From contig JAJYNV010000329.1 of NCBI GenBank assembly GCA_021786135.1, forward strand, positions 1-6,961: a stretch of DNA of 6,961 nt. The letters are read 5' to 3'. The translations under genes were made by a program, and so were the position numbers. Shown one piece after another: positions 1 to 5,266 of this stretch (its first letter is position 1; every line of letters begins with the position of its first letter). Below the pieces are notes generated by a model. It searched no databases, had not been told where the DNA came from, and saw only the letters and a list, made by a program, of their open reading frames with translations. Source of the stretch: Bacillota bacterium (GTDB taxonomy: Bacteria > Bacillota > Sulfobacillia > JAJZYS01 > JAJYTV01).

Positions 1-621
1 GTCGAGCTCGAGATCCCGTGGCGCACGCTCACCGGCCGCCAGCACTTCTACGTGGACCACGAGGTGATGCTCGACTTCGGCGAGGGGCTCCCCGTCTACC
101 GGCCACCGCTCACGGTGCATCCCTTCCCCTTGGGCCACGCGGCGCCCGAGGGCGGCAAGCAGCTGACGCTGCGCTACCTGACGCCGCACGGCAAGTGGGG
201 CATCCACTCCACCTACACCGACACCCTGACGATGCTCACGCTCTTCCGCGGCGGGCAGACGATCTGGCTCAGCCCCAAGGACGCCGCGGCGCTCGAGGTG
301 AAGGACAACGACTGGGTCGAGGCCATGAACCGCAACGGCGCCGTGGCGGCGCGGGCGGTGGTGAGCCACCGCATCCCGGAGGGCGTCGCGATCATGTACC
401 ACGCCCAGGACCGGACGATCGGGGTGCCGGCCACGAAGGCCACAGGCGACCGAGGCGGGGCGCACAACAGTCTGACCCGCGTGCTGCCGAAGCCCACCCA
501 CATGATCGGCGGCTACGCGCAGCTCAGCTACGGCTTCAACTACTACGGCCCGACAGGCCACCAGCGGGACGAGATGACCGTGGTGCGACGCCTTCTGGAG
601 GTGGACTGGCTTGAGGGTTAA
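1..621 (+). CDS. narG: Respiratory nitrate reductase alpha subunit NarG, C-terminal fragment (5' end outside the window)
   Basis: The reading frame is open from base 1 to the TAA at 619-621 and gives the last 206 residues of a protein that is normally about 1,200 residues long. NarG is the Mo-bisMGD catalytic subunit that reduces nitrate to nitrite. This part corresponds to the C-terminal molybdopterin-dinucleotide-binding domain. Segments very close to E. coli NarG from memory include LTPHGKWGIHSTYTDTL, WLSPKDA, NDWVEAMNRNGA, ARAVVSHRIPEG, MYHAQDRTI, GGAHNSLTRVLPKPTHMIGG, YGFNYYGPTG and the terminal DWLEG. The protein stops right after DWLEG, without the extra tail of the E. coli protein. 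The stop codon lies inside the start of narH, which implies translational coupling. The N-terminal signal, the FS0 cluster and the Mo ligand lie upstream of the window and cannot be judged. Identification is near certain. Confidence 0.97.
   Translation, partial: VELEIPWRTLTGRQHFYVDHEVMLDFGEGLPVYRPPLTVHPFPLGHAAPEGGKQLTLRYLTPHGKWGIHSTYTDTLTMLTLFRGGQTIWLSPKDAAALEVKDNDWVEAMNRNGAVAARAVVSHRIPEGVAIMYHAQDRTIGVPATKATGDRGGAHNSLTRVLPKPTHMIGGYAQLSYGFNYYGPTGHQRDEMTVVRRLLEVDWLEG
597..603 (+). promoter_or_regulatory. Ribosome binding site of narH, inside the narG 3' end
   Basis: GGAGGTG lies 7 nt before the TTG at 611 (9 nt from the GGAGG core), within the last narG codons. It decides the narH start: the TTG gives MRVKAQVAMVMNLDKC, whose length and register match the known NarH N-terminus, whereas the first in-frame ATG at 635 would remove the opening strand before the first cluster motif. 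Confidence 0.75.
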
Positions 622-2131
622 GGCACAGGTCGCGATGGTGATGAACCTCGACAAGTGCATCGGCTGCCACACCTGCAGCGTCACGTGCAAGAACACGTGG
701 ACGAACCGCTCCGGGGCCGAGTACATGTGGTTCAACAACGTCGAGACGAAGCCGGGCATCGGCTACCCGAAGCGCTGGGAGGACCAGGAGCACTACCGCG
801 GCGGCTGGCAGCTCCGGGGCGGCAAGCTGCAGCTCCGGGCCGGCGGGCCGATCGAGAAGCTCGTGCAGATCTTCCATAACCCCGACCTGCCTGAGATCGA
901 CGACTACTACGAGCCCTGGACCTACGACTACGAGAACCTGATCGCGAGCCCCGAGCGCCGCTACCAGCCTGTCGCGCGACCTCGCTCGCAGCTGACGGGG
1001 GAGCCGATGGATGAGCCCCGGTGGGGGCCGAACTGGGAGGACGACCTCGCGGGCGCGCCGGAGCACGCGAAGAAGGACCCGGACCTCAAGGGACTTGAGG
1101 CGCACGTCGCCTTCGAGTACGAGCAGGCCTTCATGTTCTACCTGCCGCGCATCTGCGAGCACTGCCTCAACCCCGCCTGCGTCGCCGCCTGTCCCTCGGG
1201 CGCGATGTACAAGCGCGAGGAGGACGGTATCGTCCTCGTGGACCAGGAGGCCTGCCGCGGCTGGCGCTTCTGCGTCAGCGCCTGCCCCTACAAGAAGGTC
1301 TACTTCAACTGGCAGACCCACAAGGCCGAGAAGTGCACCTTCTGCTACCCCCGGATCGAGGCGGGCCTGCCGACGGTCTGCTCCGAGACCTGCGTCGGCC
1401 GCATCCGCTACCTCGGCGTCGTCCTCTACGACGCGGACCGCGTCAAAGAGGCCGCATCGGTGCCGGACGAGAAGGACCTCCTGCGATCGCAGCTCTCGGT
1501 CTTCCTCGACCCGAGCGACCCGGCCGTCATCGCGGCGGCCCGCGAGGCGGGCATCACGGACGCCTGGATCGAGGCGGCGCAGAGGTCTCCTGTCTACAAG
1601 ATGGCGGTCCAGTGGGGCATCGCCCTGCCGCTCCACCCTGAGTACCGCACGTTGCCGATGGTCTGGTACGTGCCGCCCCTGAGCCCGATCATGAGCCACC
1701 TCGAAGAGACGCGGCCGGCCACGACCGCGGACGAGATCCTGCCGGCGATCGATGCGATGCGCATCCCGATGGAATACCTGGCGAACCTGCTCGCGGCCGG
1801 TGACGTCGATGTGATCCGGGGGGTGCTGCGGCGCCTCGCGACGATGCGCGCCTTCCTGCGCGGCAAGACGCTCGGCCTGCCGCGGGACGAGAGTCTCCTC
1901 GCGGCCGCCGGCCTCACCGAAGAGCAGGTGGAGGACATGGTGCGCCTCCTCGGCATCGCCAAGTATGACGAGCGCTTCGTGATCCCGACCGGCCGCAGGG
2001 AGGGCGAAGAAGACCTCCAGGCCCTGCAGGGCGGCTGCAGCCTCGACGACGTGCTGCCTCCCGCAGGTGCCTTTGCGCAGGGCGTCCGGCCCATCGAGCT
2101 CAGGGCGGCCCCAAAGGGTGAACCGAGATGA
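611..2131 (+). CDS. narH: Respiratory nitrate reductase beta subunit NarH (four Fe-S clusters)
   Basis: This 506-residue protein (E. coli NarH is about 512) carries electrons from the NarI hemes to NarG through one [3Fe-4S] and three [4Fe-4S] clusters on the cytoplasmic face of the membrane. All cluster motifs are visible: C16, C19, C22 and C26 (CIGCHTCSVTC); C182, C185, C190 and C194 (CEHCLNPACVAAC); C215, W218, C221 and C225 (CRGWRFCVSAC); C242, C245, C257 and C261. Trp218 in place of a cysteine is the hallmark of the [3Fe-4S] cluster in this family. Other family blocks are FNNVETKPG, GPNWEDDL, FCYPRIEAGLPTVCSETC and HPEYRTLPMVWYVPPLSPI (residues 342-360). The start is TTG, chosen for the GGAGGTG site just upstream and for the match to the usual N-terminus. 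It overlaps narG by 11 nt and narJ by 4 nt (ATGA), indicating coupled translation. Nothing appears broken. Confidence 0.98.
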   Translation: MRVKAQVAMVMNLDKCIGCHTCSVTCKNTWTNRSGAEYMWFNNVETKPGIGYPKRWEDQEHYRGGWQLRGGKLQLRAGGPIEKLVQIFHNPDLPEIDDYYEPWTYDYENLIASPERRYQPVARPRSQLTGEPMDEPRWGPNWEDDLAGAPEHAKKDPDLKGLEAHVAFEYEQAFMFYLPRICEHCLNPACVAACPSGAMYKREEDGIVLVDQEACRGWRFCVSACPYKKVYFNWQTHKAEKCTFCYPRIEAGLPTVCSETCVGRIRYLGVVLYDADRVKEAASVPDEKDLLRSQLSVFLDPSDPAVIAAAREAGITDAWIEAAQRSPVYKMAVQWGIALPLHPEYRTLPMVWYVPPLSPIMSHLEETRPATTADEILPAIDAMRIPMEYLANLLAAGDVDVIRGVLRRLATMRAFLRGKTLGLPRDESLLAAAGLTEEQVEDMVRLLGIAKYDERFVIPTGRREGEEDLQALQGGCSLDDVLPPAGAFAQGVRPIELRAAPKGEPR

Positions 2132-2694
2132 GCCGCCAGCTCCTGAAGGCGGGCGCCCTCCTGCTCGGCTATCCCGACCGCGCGACGTTCGAGAGGATCC
2201 GGGGAGCCCTCGGCGAGATCGCGGCGCTTCCTGCGCGCGACCTCCTGCGAACGTTCCTCGAGCGGGCGCTCGCCCTCCCGGAGACGGAGCAGGAGGCGCA
2301 GTACGTCGCCACCTTCGACTTCCGCGAGGATCTCTCGCTCTACCTCACCTTCCAGGAGCGCGGCGACGCCCGGGACCGCGCCCAGGCCCTCATCGAACTC
2401 AAGCAGGAACTGCGGCGGTGCGGCTTCGAGTGCCCCGAGCAAGAGCTGCCGGACTATATCCCCCTCCTGCTCGAGCTCCTGGCCGAACGGCCAAAGGGAT
2501 ACGACGACCGCCCGCTCGGCTTCAGGCTCGCGCGCGCCCTTGCGGGCATCGCCGAACGCCTGGGGGAGCACGCGCCGTACCTGCCGCTCATCCAGGCGAT
2601 CCTCACCGCCTTGCCCGTCTCGGCCGAACCGGGCGAGCAGCCCAAGGGCGAAGAGGAAGACCTTGCGGTGCCGTATCCCCTGCCTTACCTCTAG
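2128..2694 (+). CDS. narJ: Nitrate reductase assembly chaperone NarJ (molybdenum cofactor insertion)
   Basis: This 188-residue soluble protein belongs to the NarJ/TorD-type chaperones, which bind apo-NarG, allow molybdenum cofactor and FS0 insertion, and hold the NarGH complex back from the membrane until it is complete; it is not part of the final enzyme. Family features seen are LLGYPD near residues 11-16, a central YVATFDFREDLSLYLTFQERGDARDR-type segment, and the ELPDYIPLLLELLAE helix near residues 107-121. It is shorter than E. coli NarJ (about 236 residues) but close to the shorter chaperones seen in Gram-positive bacteria. The ATG start overlaps the narH stop in an ATGA arrangement. The upstream site is weak (AAGGGTG), so translation probably depends on coupling with narH. 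The C-terminus is acidic (GEEEDL) and ends 18 nt before narI. Confidence 0.95.
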   Translation: MSRQLLKAGALLLGYPDRATFERIRGALGEIAALPARDLLRTFLERALALPETEQEAQYVATFDFREDLSLYLTFQERGDARDRAQALIELKQELRRCGFECPEQELPDYIPLLLELLAERPKGYDDRPLGFRLARALAGIAERLGEHAPYLPLIQAILTALPVSAEPGEQPKGEEEDLAVPYPLPYL

Positions 2695-2699
2695 CCTAC

Positions 2700-2711
2700 A
2701 GGAGGTGATCC
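2700..2711 (+). promoter_or_regulatory. Ribosome binding site of narI with 12-nt full complementarity to the 16S rRNA 3' end
   Basis: AGGAGGTGATCC is fully complementary to the conserved 3' tail of bacterial 16S rRNA (GGATCACCTCCT). The GGAGG core lies 7 nt before the GTG start at 2713. Most sites use only 4-7 of these bases, so this is an exceptionally strong site. It supports the GTG as the true narI start. Confidence 0.85.
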
Positions 2712-2712
2712 G

Positions 2713-3426
2713 GTGAGCGAGTTCCTTTGGGTCGTCTACCCCTACCTCTGTCTCATGCTGCTCCTGGTGGGGATGCTCACGCGCTACAACTACGACCAGA
2801 TCGGCTGGACTTCGAAGTCGAGCGAGCTCCTGGAGAAGAGGCTCCTCAGGCTCGGCAGCCTCCTCTTCCACTGGGGGATCATCTTCGTCTTCCTCGGCCA
2901 CGTGGCCGGCCTCCTGATTCCCATCGGCGTCTACGAGGCCCTCGGCGTCTCGGAGCACCTCTACCACCTCACGGCCATGGCGATGGGCGGCATCACGGGT
3001 CTCATGGCCCTCGCGGGGCTTCTCGTCCTGCTCTGGCGCCGGCTCAGCGTGCGCCGCGTGCTCCGCAACACCGCACCGGCGGACTTCGTGGCGCTCGGCT
3101 TCCTCATCGCCACGGTGGCGCTCGGCCTTTCGATGACCCTCATCTACAACGTCTCGCACCTGCCCTACGAGTACCGCACCACCGTCGGGCCCTGGATCCG
3201 GGGCGTCCTCCTGCTGCATCCCGACGCCGCCCTGATGGCGCATGTGCCGCTCATCCTGCAGCTCCACATCCTCACGGCGCTCGCGCTCTTCGCGGTCTCG
3301 CCCTTCACGCGGCTCGTCCACATCTTCAGCCTACCGCTCGCCTACCTCAGGCGCGCGCCGATGCAGTACCGCCGGCGCGGCGCGGCCGCGGCATACGTGG
3401 AGGACCGCAGGGATGGAGGCCGCTGA
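2713..3426 (+). CDS. narI: Respiratory nitrate reductase gamma subunit NarI (membrane cytochrome b)
   Basis: This 237-residue integral membrane protein oxidises quinol at the outer side of the membrane and passes electrons through two b hemes to NarH, contributing to proton motive force. Five membrane helices can be seen at about residues 5-23, 47-70, 86-108, 124-145 and 178-197. The four expected axial heme ligands are present with the same spacing as in E. coli NarI: His53 and His63 (FHWGIIFVFLGH, ten apart) and His185 and His203 (LQLHILTAL and PFTRLVHIFSLP, eighteen apart). The loop around residues 146-170 (NVSHLPYEYRTTVGPWIRG) is also family-like. GTG is the chosen start because of the very strong ribosome binding site. 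It lies 18 nt after narJ and closes the narGHJI block. The C-terminal tail is arginine-rich and cytoplasmic, as expected. Confidence 0.97.
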   Translation: MSEFLWVVYPYLCLMLLLVGMLTRYNYDQIGWTSKSSELLEKRLLRLGSLLFHWGIIFVFLGHVAGLLIPIGVYEALGVSEHLYHLTAMAMGGITGLMALAGLLVLLWRRLSVRRVLRNTAPADFVALGFLIATVALGLSMTLIYNVSHLPYEYRTTVGPWIRGVLLLHPDAALMAHVPLILQLHILTALALFAVSPFTRLVHIFSLPLAYLRRAPMQYRRRGAAAAYVEDRRDGGR

Positions 3427-3458
3427 CTTTCGCGTCCGCTTCGATGGGAGGGATTGAG

Positions 3459-3737
3459 GTGGCAGATCAAGAAGCCGCCCGCGAGGAGCGCAGGCGGCAG
3501 ATCCTGCGGCAGGATCTCGAGGACCTCAGGGAAGTGCTCAGACTGCGCTTCGGCGCCATCCCGGACGACATCGAGTCCCTTCTCCTGCGGCTCGAGGACA
3601 TCGAGCAGACGAACCGTCTCGTCCTCGTGGCGGCGAATGCCCCCGATCTCGCAGCGTTCCGCGGCGAGATCGCATCGGATATGCCCGCCTTCCGCGTGCT
3701 GTCCCCATCCTGGCAGACAGGACGCAAAGGCCCTTAG
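3459..3737 (+). CDS. Small soluble helical protein, DUF4351-like, of unknown function
   Basis: This predicted 92-residue protein begins at GTG with a GGAGG core 7 nt upstream (3447-3451); an in-frame ATG at 3444 would add five residues but lies on top of that site. There is no signal peptide or membrane segment. Residues 4-25 are very charged and helical (AAREERRRQILRQDLEDLRE). The core RFGAIPDDIESLLLRLEDIEQTNRLVLVAANAPDLAAF (about 30-67) has the general pattern of the small DUF4351-type domain (RFG, proline, short helix, then leucine-rich helices ending in an alanine-rich turn), often found at the end of Rpn-type transposase-like proteins. That link is by eye and is not firm. It sits 32 nt after narI and 24 nt before the transporter, so it is probably in the nar transcript. 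No frame stop separates its TAG from the transporter start, and the two share a frame. Its role is unknown. Confidence 0.72.
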   Translation: MADQEAAREERRRQILRQDLEDLREVLRLRFGAIPDDIESLLLRLEDIEQTNRLVLVAANAPDLAAFRGEIASDMPAFRVLSPSWQTGRKGP

Positions 3738-3747
3738 CAGACGGGCG

Positions 3748-3754
3748 AAGGAGG
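3748..3754 (+). promoter_or_regulatory. Ribosome binding site supporting a CTG start for the transporter gene
   Basis: AAGGAGG sits exactly 7 nt before CTG at 3762, the same spacing as for narI, the 92-residue gene, the 71-residue gene and the hemerythrin gene. No ATG, GTG or TTG occurs in this frame between the preceding stop (3735-3737) and the ATG at 3831, and that ATG has no comparable site. Confidence 0.65.
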
Positions 3755-3761
3755 GTGCCTC

Positions 3762-4835
3762 CTGGAACAGGTCGCCGCCACCCGTCGCACGGCACTTAGG
3801 CGCCTCGATCCCGGCTACTTCGCGTTCGTCATGGCGACCGGCATCGTCTCCATCGCGGCGCAGGTCTTCGGGCTCGAGGCGTTCTCCATCTTCCTGCTCG
3901 TCGCGGCAACCACAGGTTATCTGGTCCTGATCGCGCTCCATGGCCTCCGCCTGCTCACCGCGGCGGACGCCGTGAGCGAGGACGCACGTTCGCCCGGGAA
4001 AGCCTTCGGCTTCTACACCTTCGTCGCGGCGTCGAACGTGCTCGCGGCGCGCTATATCGCGGCAGGCGACATCGGGCTGGCCCTCGCCCTCGCGCTGGCC
4101 GGCGGGCTCTCCTGGCTCCTCATCACGTACACCATCCCGCTCGCCCTGATGCTGGGCGGCAAGGACGAGCGGCTCGGATCCAGTGTCAACGGCTCCTGGC
4201 TCATGTGGGTCGTCGCGACGCAGTCGGTCTCGATCGCGGCGTCGCTGCTTGCGGCTGCGGGTCTTGACCCGGCGCTTCTCCGCCTTTCAGCCGCAGCCTT
4301 CTGGGCCATCGGGGCGATGCTCTACATCGTCCTGATCACGATCATCACCGCCCGCATGCTGCTCGCCGGCATGACGGCGGCGGAGCTGACGCCTGCCTAC
4401 TGGATCAGCATGGGGGCCACGGCGATCAGCGTGCTCGCCGGCGTGCACCTCCTCGCCTCGCCCCTGCCGGGTGGTCTCGAGCAGATGGCGCCGGTCATCG
4501 CAGGCGTCTCCTTCATGTTCTGGGCCTACGGAAGCTCGTGGATCCCCGCCCTGGTGCTCCTCGGCATCTGGCGCTACCGGCGCGGCCGGCACCCCGCGGC
4601 CTATGAGCCGGGCCTCTGGAGCATGGTCTTCCCCCTGGGCATGTACGTGACCGCGACCGACCTCTTCGGCCGGGCGGAAGGGCTTCCGTGGCTCGTCTGG
4701 CTGGCACGGGACCTGAGCTACGCAGCCTACGCGGCCTGGGCGATCATCTTCGTCCTCATGCTTTGGCATCTCGCTCCCCGGCGACTGAAAGGCCTACCGC
4801 AGCTGCACCCCGCCGAGACGTCCGAACGGCGCTGA
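3762..4835 (+). CDS. TDT/TehA/SLAC1-family transporter, probable CTG start
   Basis: This 357-residue protein (334 if started at the ATG at 3831) is an integral membrane protein of the tellurite-resistance/C4-dicarboxylate transporter (TDT) family, which includes TehA and the plant anion channel SLAC1. About ten hydrophobic segments can be counted, the expected number. Family-like blocks are LDPGYFAFVMATGIVSIAA at about residues 15-33, NGSWLMWVVATQS at 143-155 and WSMVFPLGMYVTAT at 286-299. The ATG at 3831 cuts into the first block, while CTG at 3762 restores it and has a perfect AAGGAGG site 7 nt upstream, so CTG is preferred. Known members move small anions or dicarboxylates; plant SLAC1 conducts nitrate and chloride. 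Being cotranscribed with narGHJI, where a NarK transporter often lies, it may carry nitrate, nitrite or another anion, but the substrate is inference. The C-terminal tail is hydrophilic. Confidence 0.9.
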   Translation: MEQVAATRRTALRRLDPGYFAFVMATGIVSIAAQVFGLEAFSIFLLVAATTGYLVLIALHGLRLLTAADAVSEDARSPGKAFGFYTFVAASNVLAARYIAAGDIGLALALALAGGLSWLLITYTIPLALMLGGKDERLGSSVNGSWLMWVVATQSVSIAASLLAAAGLDPALLRLSAAAFWAIGAMLYIVLITIITARMLLAGMTAAELTPAYWISMGATAISVLAGVHLLASPLPGGLEQMAPVIAGVSFMFWAYGSSWIPALVLLGIWRYRRGRHPAAYEPGLWSMVFPLGMYVTATDLFGRAEGLPWLVWLARDLSYAAYAAWAIIFVLMLWHLAPRRLKGLPQLHPAETSERR

Positions 4836-4870
4836 GGTCCGCCCGCTTCCCGACTCTCGACCAATTGCCG

Positions 4871-4912
4871 AACCTGGATGCGGAGGTTTTGGTGTGCTCA
4901 CCGCATACGGTG
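4871..4912 (+). promoter_or_regulatory. Short inverted repeats around the start of the small membrane protein gene
   Basis: Three short stems can be drawn: AACCT (4871-4875) with AGGTT (4884-4888), which would cover part of the GGAGG site; GGTG (4891-4894) with CACC (4899-4902), across the GTG start; and CACCG (4899-4903) with CGGTG (4908-4912). The last two share bases and exclude each other. They could tune translation, but stems of 4-5 bp are common by chance in GC-rich DNA, so this is weak evidence. Confidence 0.25.
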
Positions 4913-5109
4913 CTTTCGTCGTGACGCTCATGATGGTCTTTTACGCCCTGGAATCGCGATCCCACTGGTTCACGTTCGCCTTCGGCGTCGCGTGTCTCGG
5001 ATCTTCCCTCTATGGCTGGCTCGCGGGAACCTGGCCCTTCGGAGTCGTGGAAGCGGTATGGGCCTTCGTGGCGCTACGGAAATGGTGGCTGCTAGGGCGC
5101 TCTCTCTAG
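4894..5109 (+). CDS. Small two-helix membrane protein of unknown function
   Basis: This 71-residue protein starts at GTG, with GGAGG (4882-4886) 7 nt upstream. Two or three hydrophobic stretches are seen: about residues 4-18 (AYGAFVVTLMMVFYA), 25-45 (WFTFAFGVACLGSSLYGWLAG) and 47-62 (WPFGVVEAVWAFVALR), separated by a short charged turn (LESRSH). The pattern YALE-RS-WF followed by SLYG, a WPFG-VEA-WA segment and a basic end resembles small membrane proteins I recall as uncharacterised in many bacteria, so it is likely a real conserved gene rather than noise. It follows the transporter by 58 nt and precedes a 157-nt gap, so it may end the nar transcript. Whether it works with the transporter or NarI is unknown. 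Short inverted repeats around its start are described separately. Confidence 0.75.
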   Translation: MLTAYGAFVVTLMMVFYALESRSHWFTFAFGVACLGSSLYGWLAGTWPFGVVEAVWAFVALRKWWLLGRSL

Positions 5110-5266
5110 CCTCCTTCAGCAGGATCCGACCGCCTCTTCGCGGCAGACCGCCGGGCGCGCGAACGGCTTCGCAGATTCCGGTTCTCGCGTCACAGCCTGG
5201 CGGCATCATGGGTCACAGTGCGGACACGCGTTCGATGCCATCCTCCTAGGAGGGGGGGCGAACGAC
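5110..5266. other. 157-nt non-coding gap before the acyl-CoA dehydrogenase gene
   Basis: No convincing gene, strong terminator or clear -35/-10 pair is seen here. One small stem, GCGAA-CGGC-TTCGC at 5159-5172, has no T-tract after it, so it does not look like an intrinsic terminator. This is the longest gap in the window and the most likely place for a new promoter. A palindrome lies at its end, over the next ribosome binding site. Confidence 0.5.
5242..5253 (+). repeat. Perfect 12-bp palindrome overlapping the acyl-CoA dehydrogenase ribosome binding site
   Basis: CCTCCTAGGAGG reads the same on both strands. Its right half, extended by a run of G to 5258, is the ribosome binding site for the ATG at 5267. 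The left half is an anti-Shine-Dalgarno sequence that could pair with it (only four pairs if a CTAG loop is left), or with another copy of the RNA. A regulatory role is possible but unproven. Confidence 0.4.

Noticed and set aside
4..15. GAGCTCGAGATC occurring both in narG and in the dehydrogenase palindrome (5672-5683)
   Set aside because: Both copies encode Glu-Leu-Glu-Ile in the same phase with the GC-rich codons used throughout the window; a chance match is the simplest explanation.
2128..2694. NarJ as a truncated gene because it is shorter than the E. coli protein
   Set aside because: The start is coupled to narH, the core motifs are present, and NarJ proteins of similar shorter length are known from other bacteria, so no damage is evident.
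1594..3321. Long open frame on the minus strand across narH, narJ and narI
   Set aside because: It covers three confidently identified + strand genes and its composition is low-complexity and charged, as expected of an antisense shadow.
2727..3458. Long + strand frame running through narI in another phase and into the 92-residue gene
   Set aside because: The part within narI is proline-, arginine- and histidine-rich shadow sequence. Only the end after 3459 has its own ribosome site and protein-like sequence.
5159..5172. GCGAA-CGGC-TTCGC stem as a terminator
   Set aside because: The stem is only five base pairs and no T-run follows, so it does not qualify as an intrinsic terminator.
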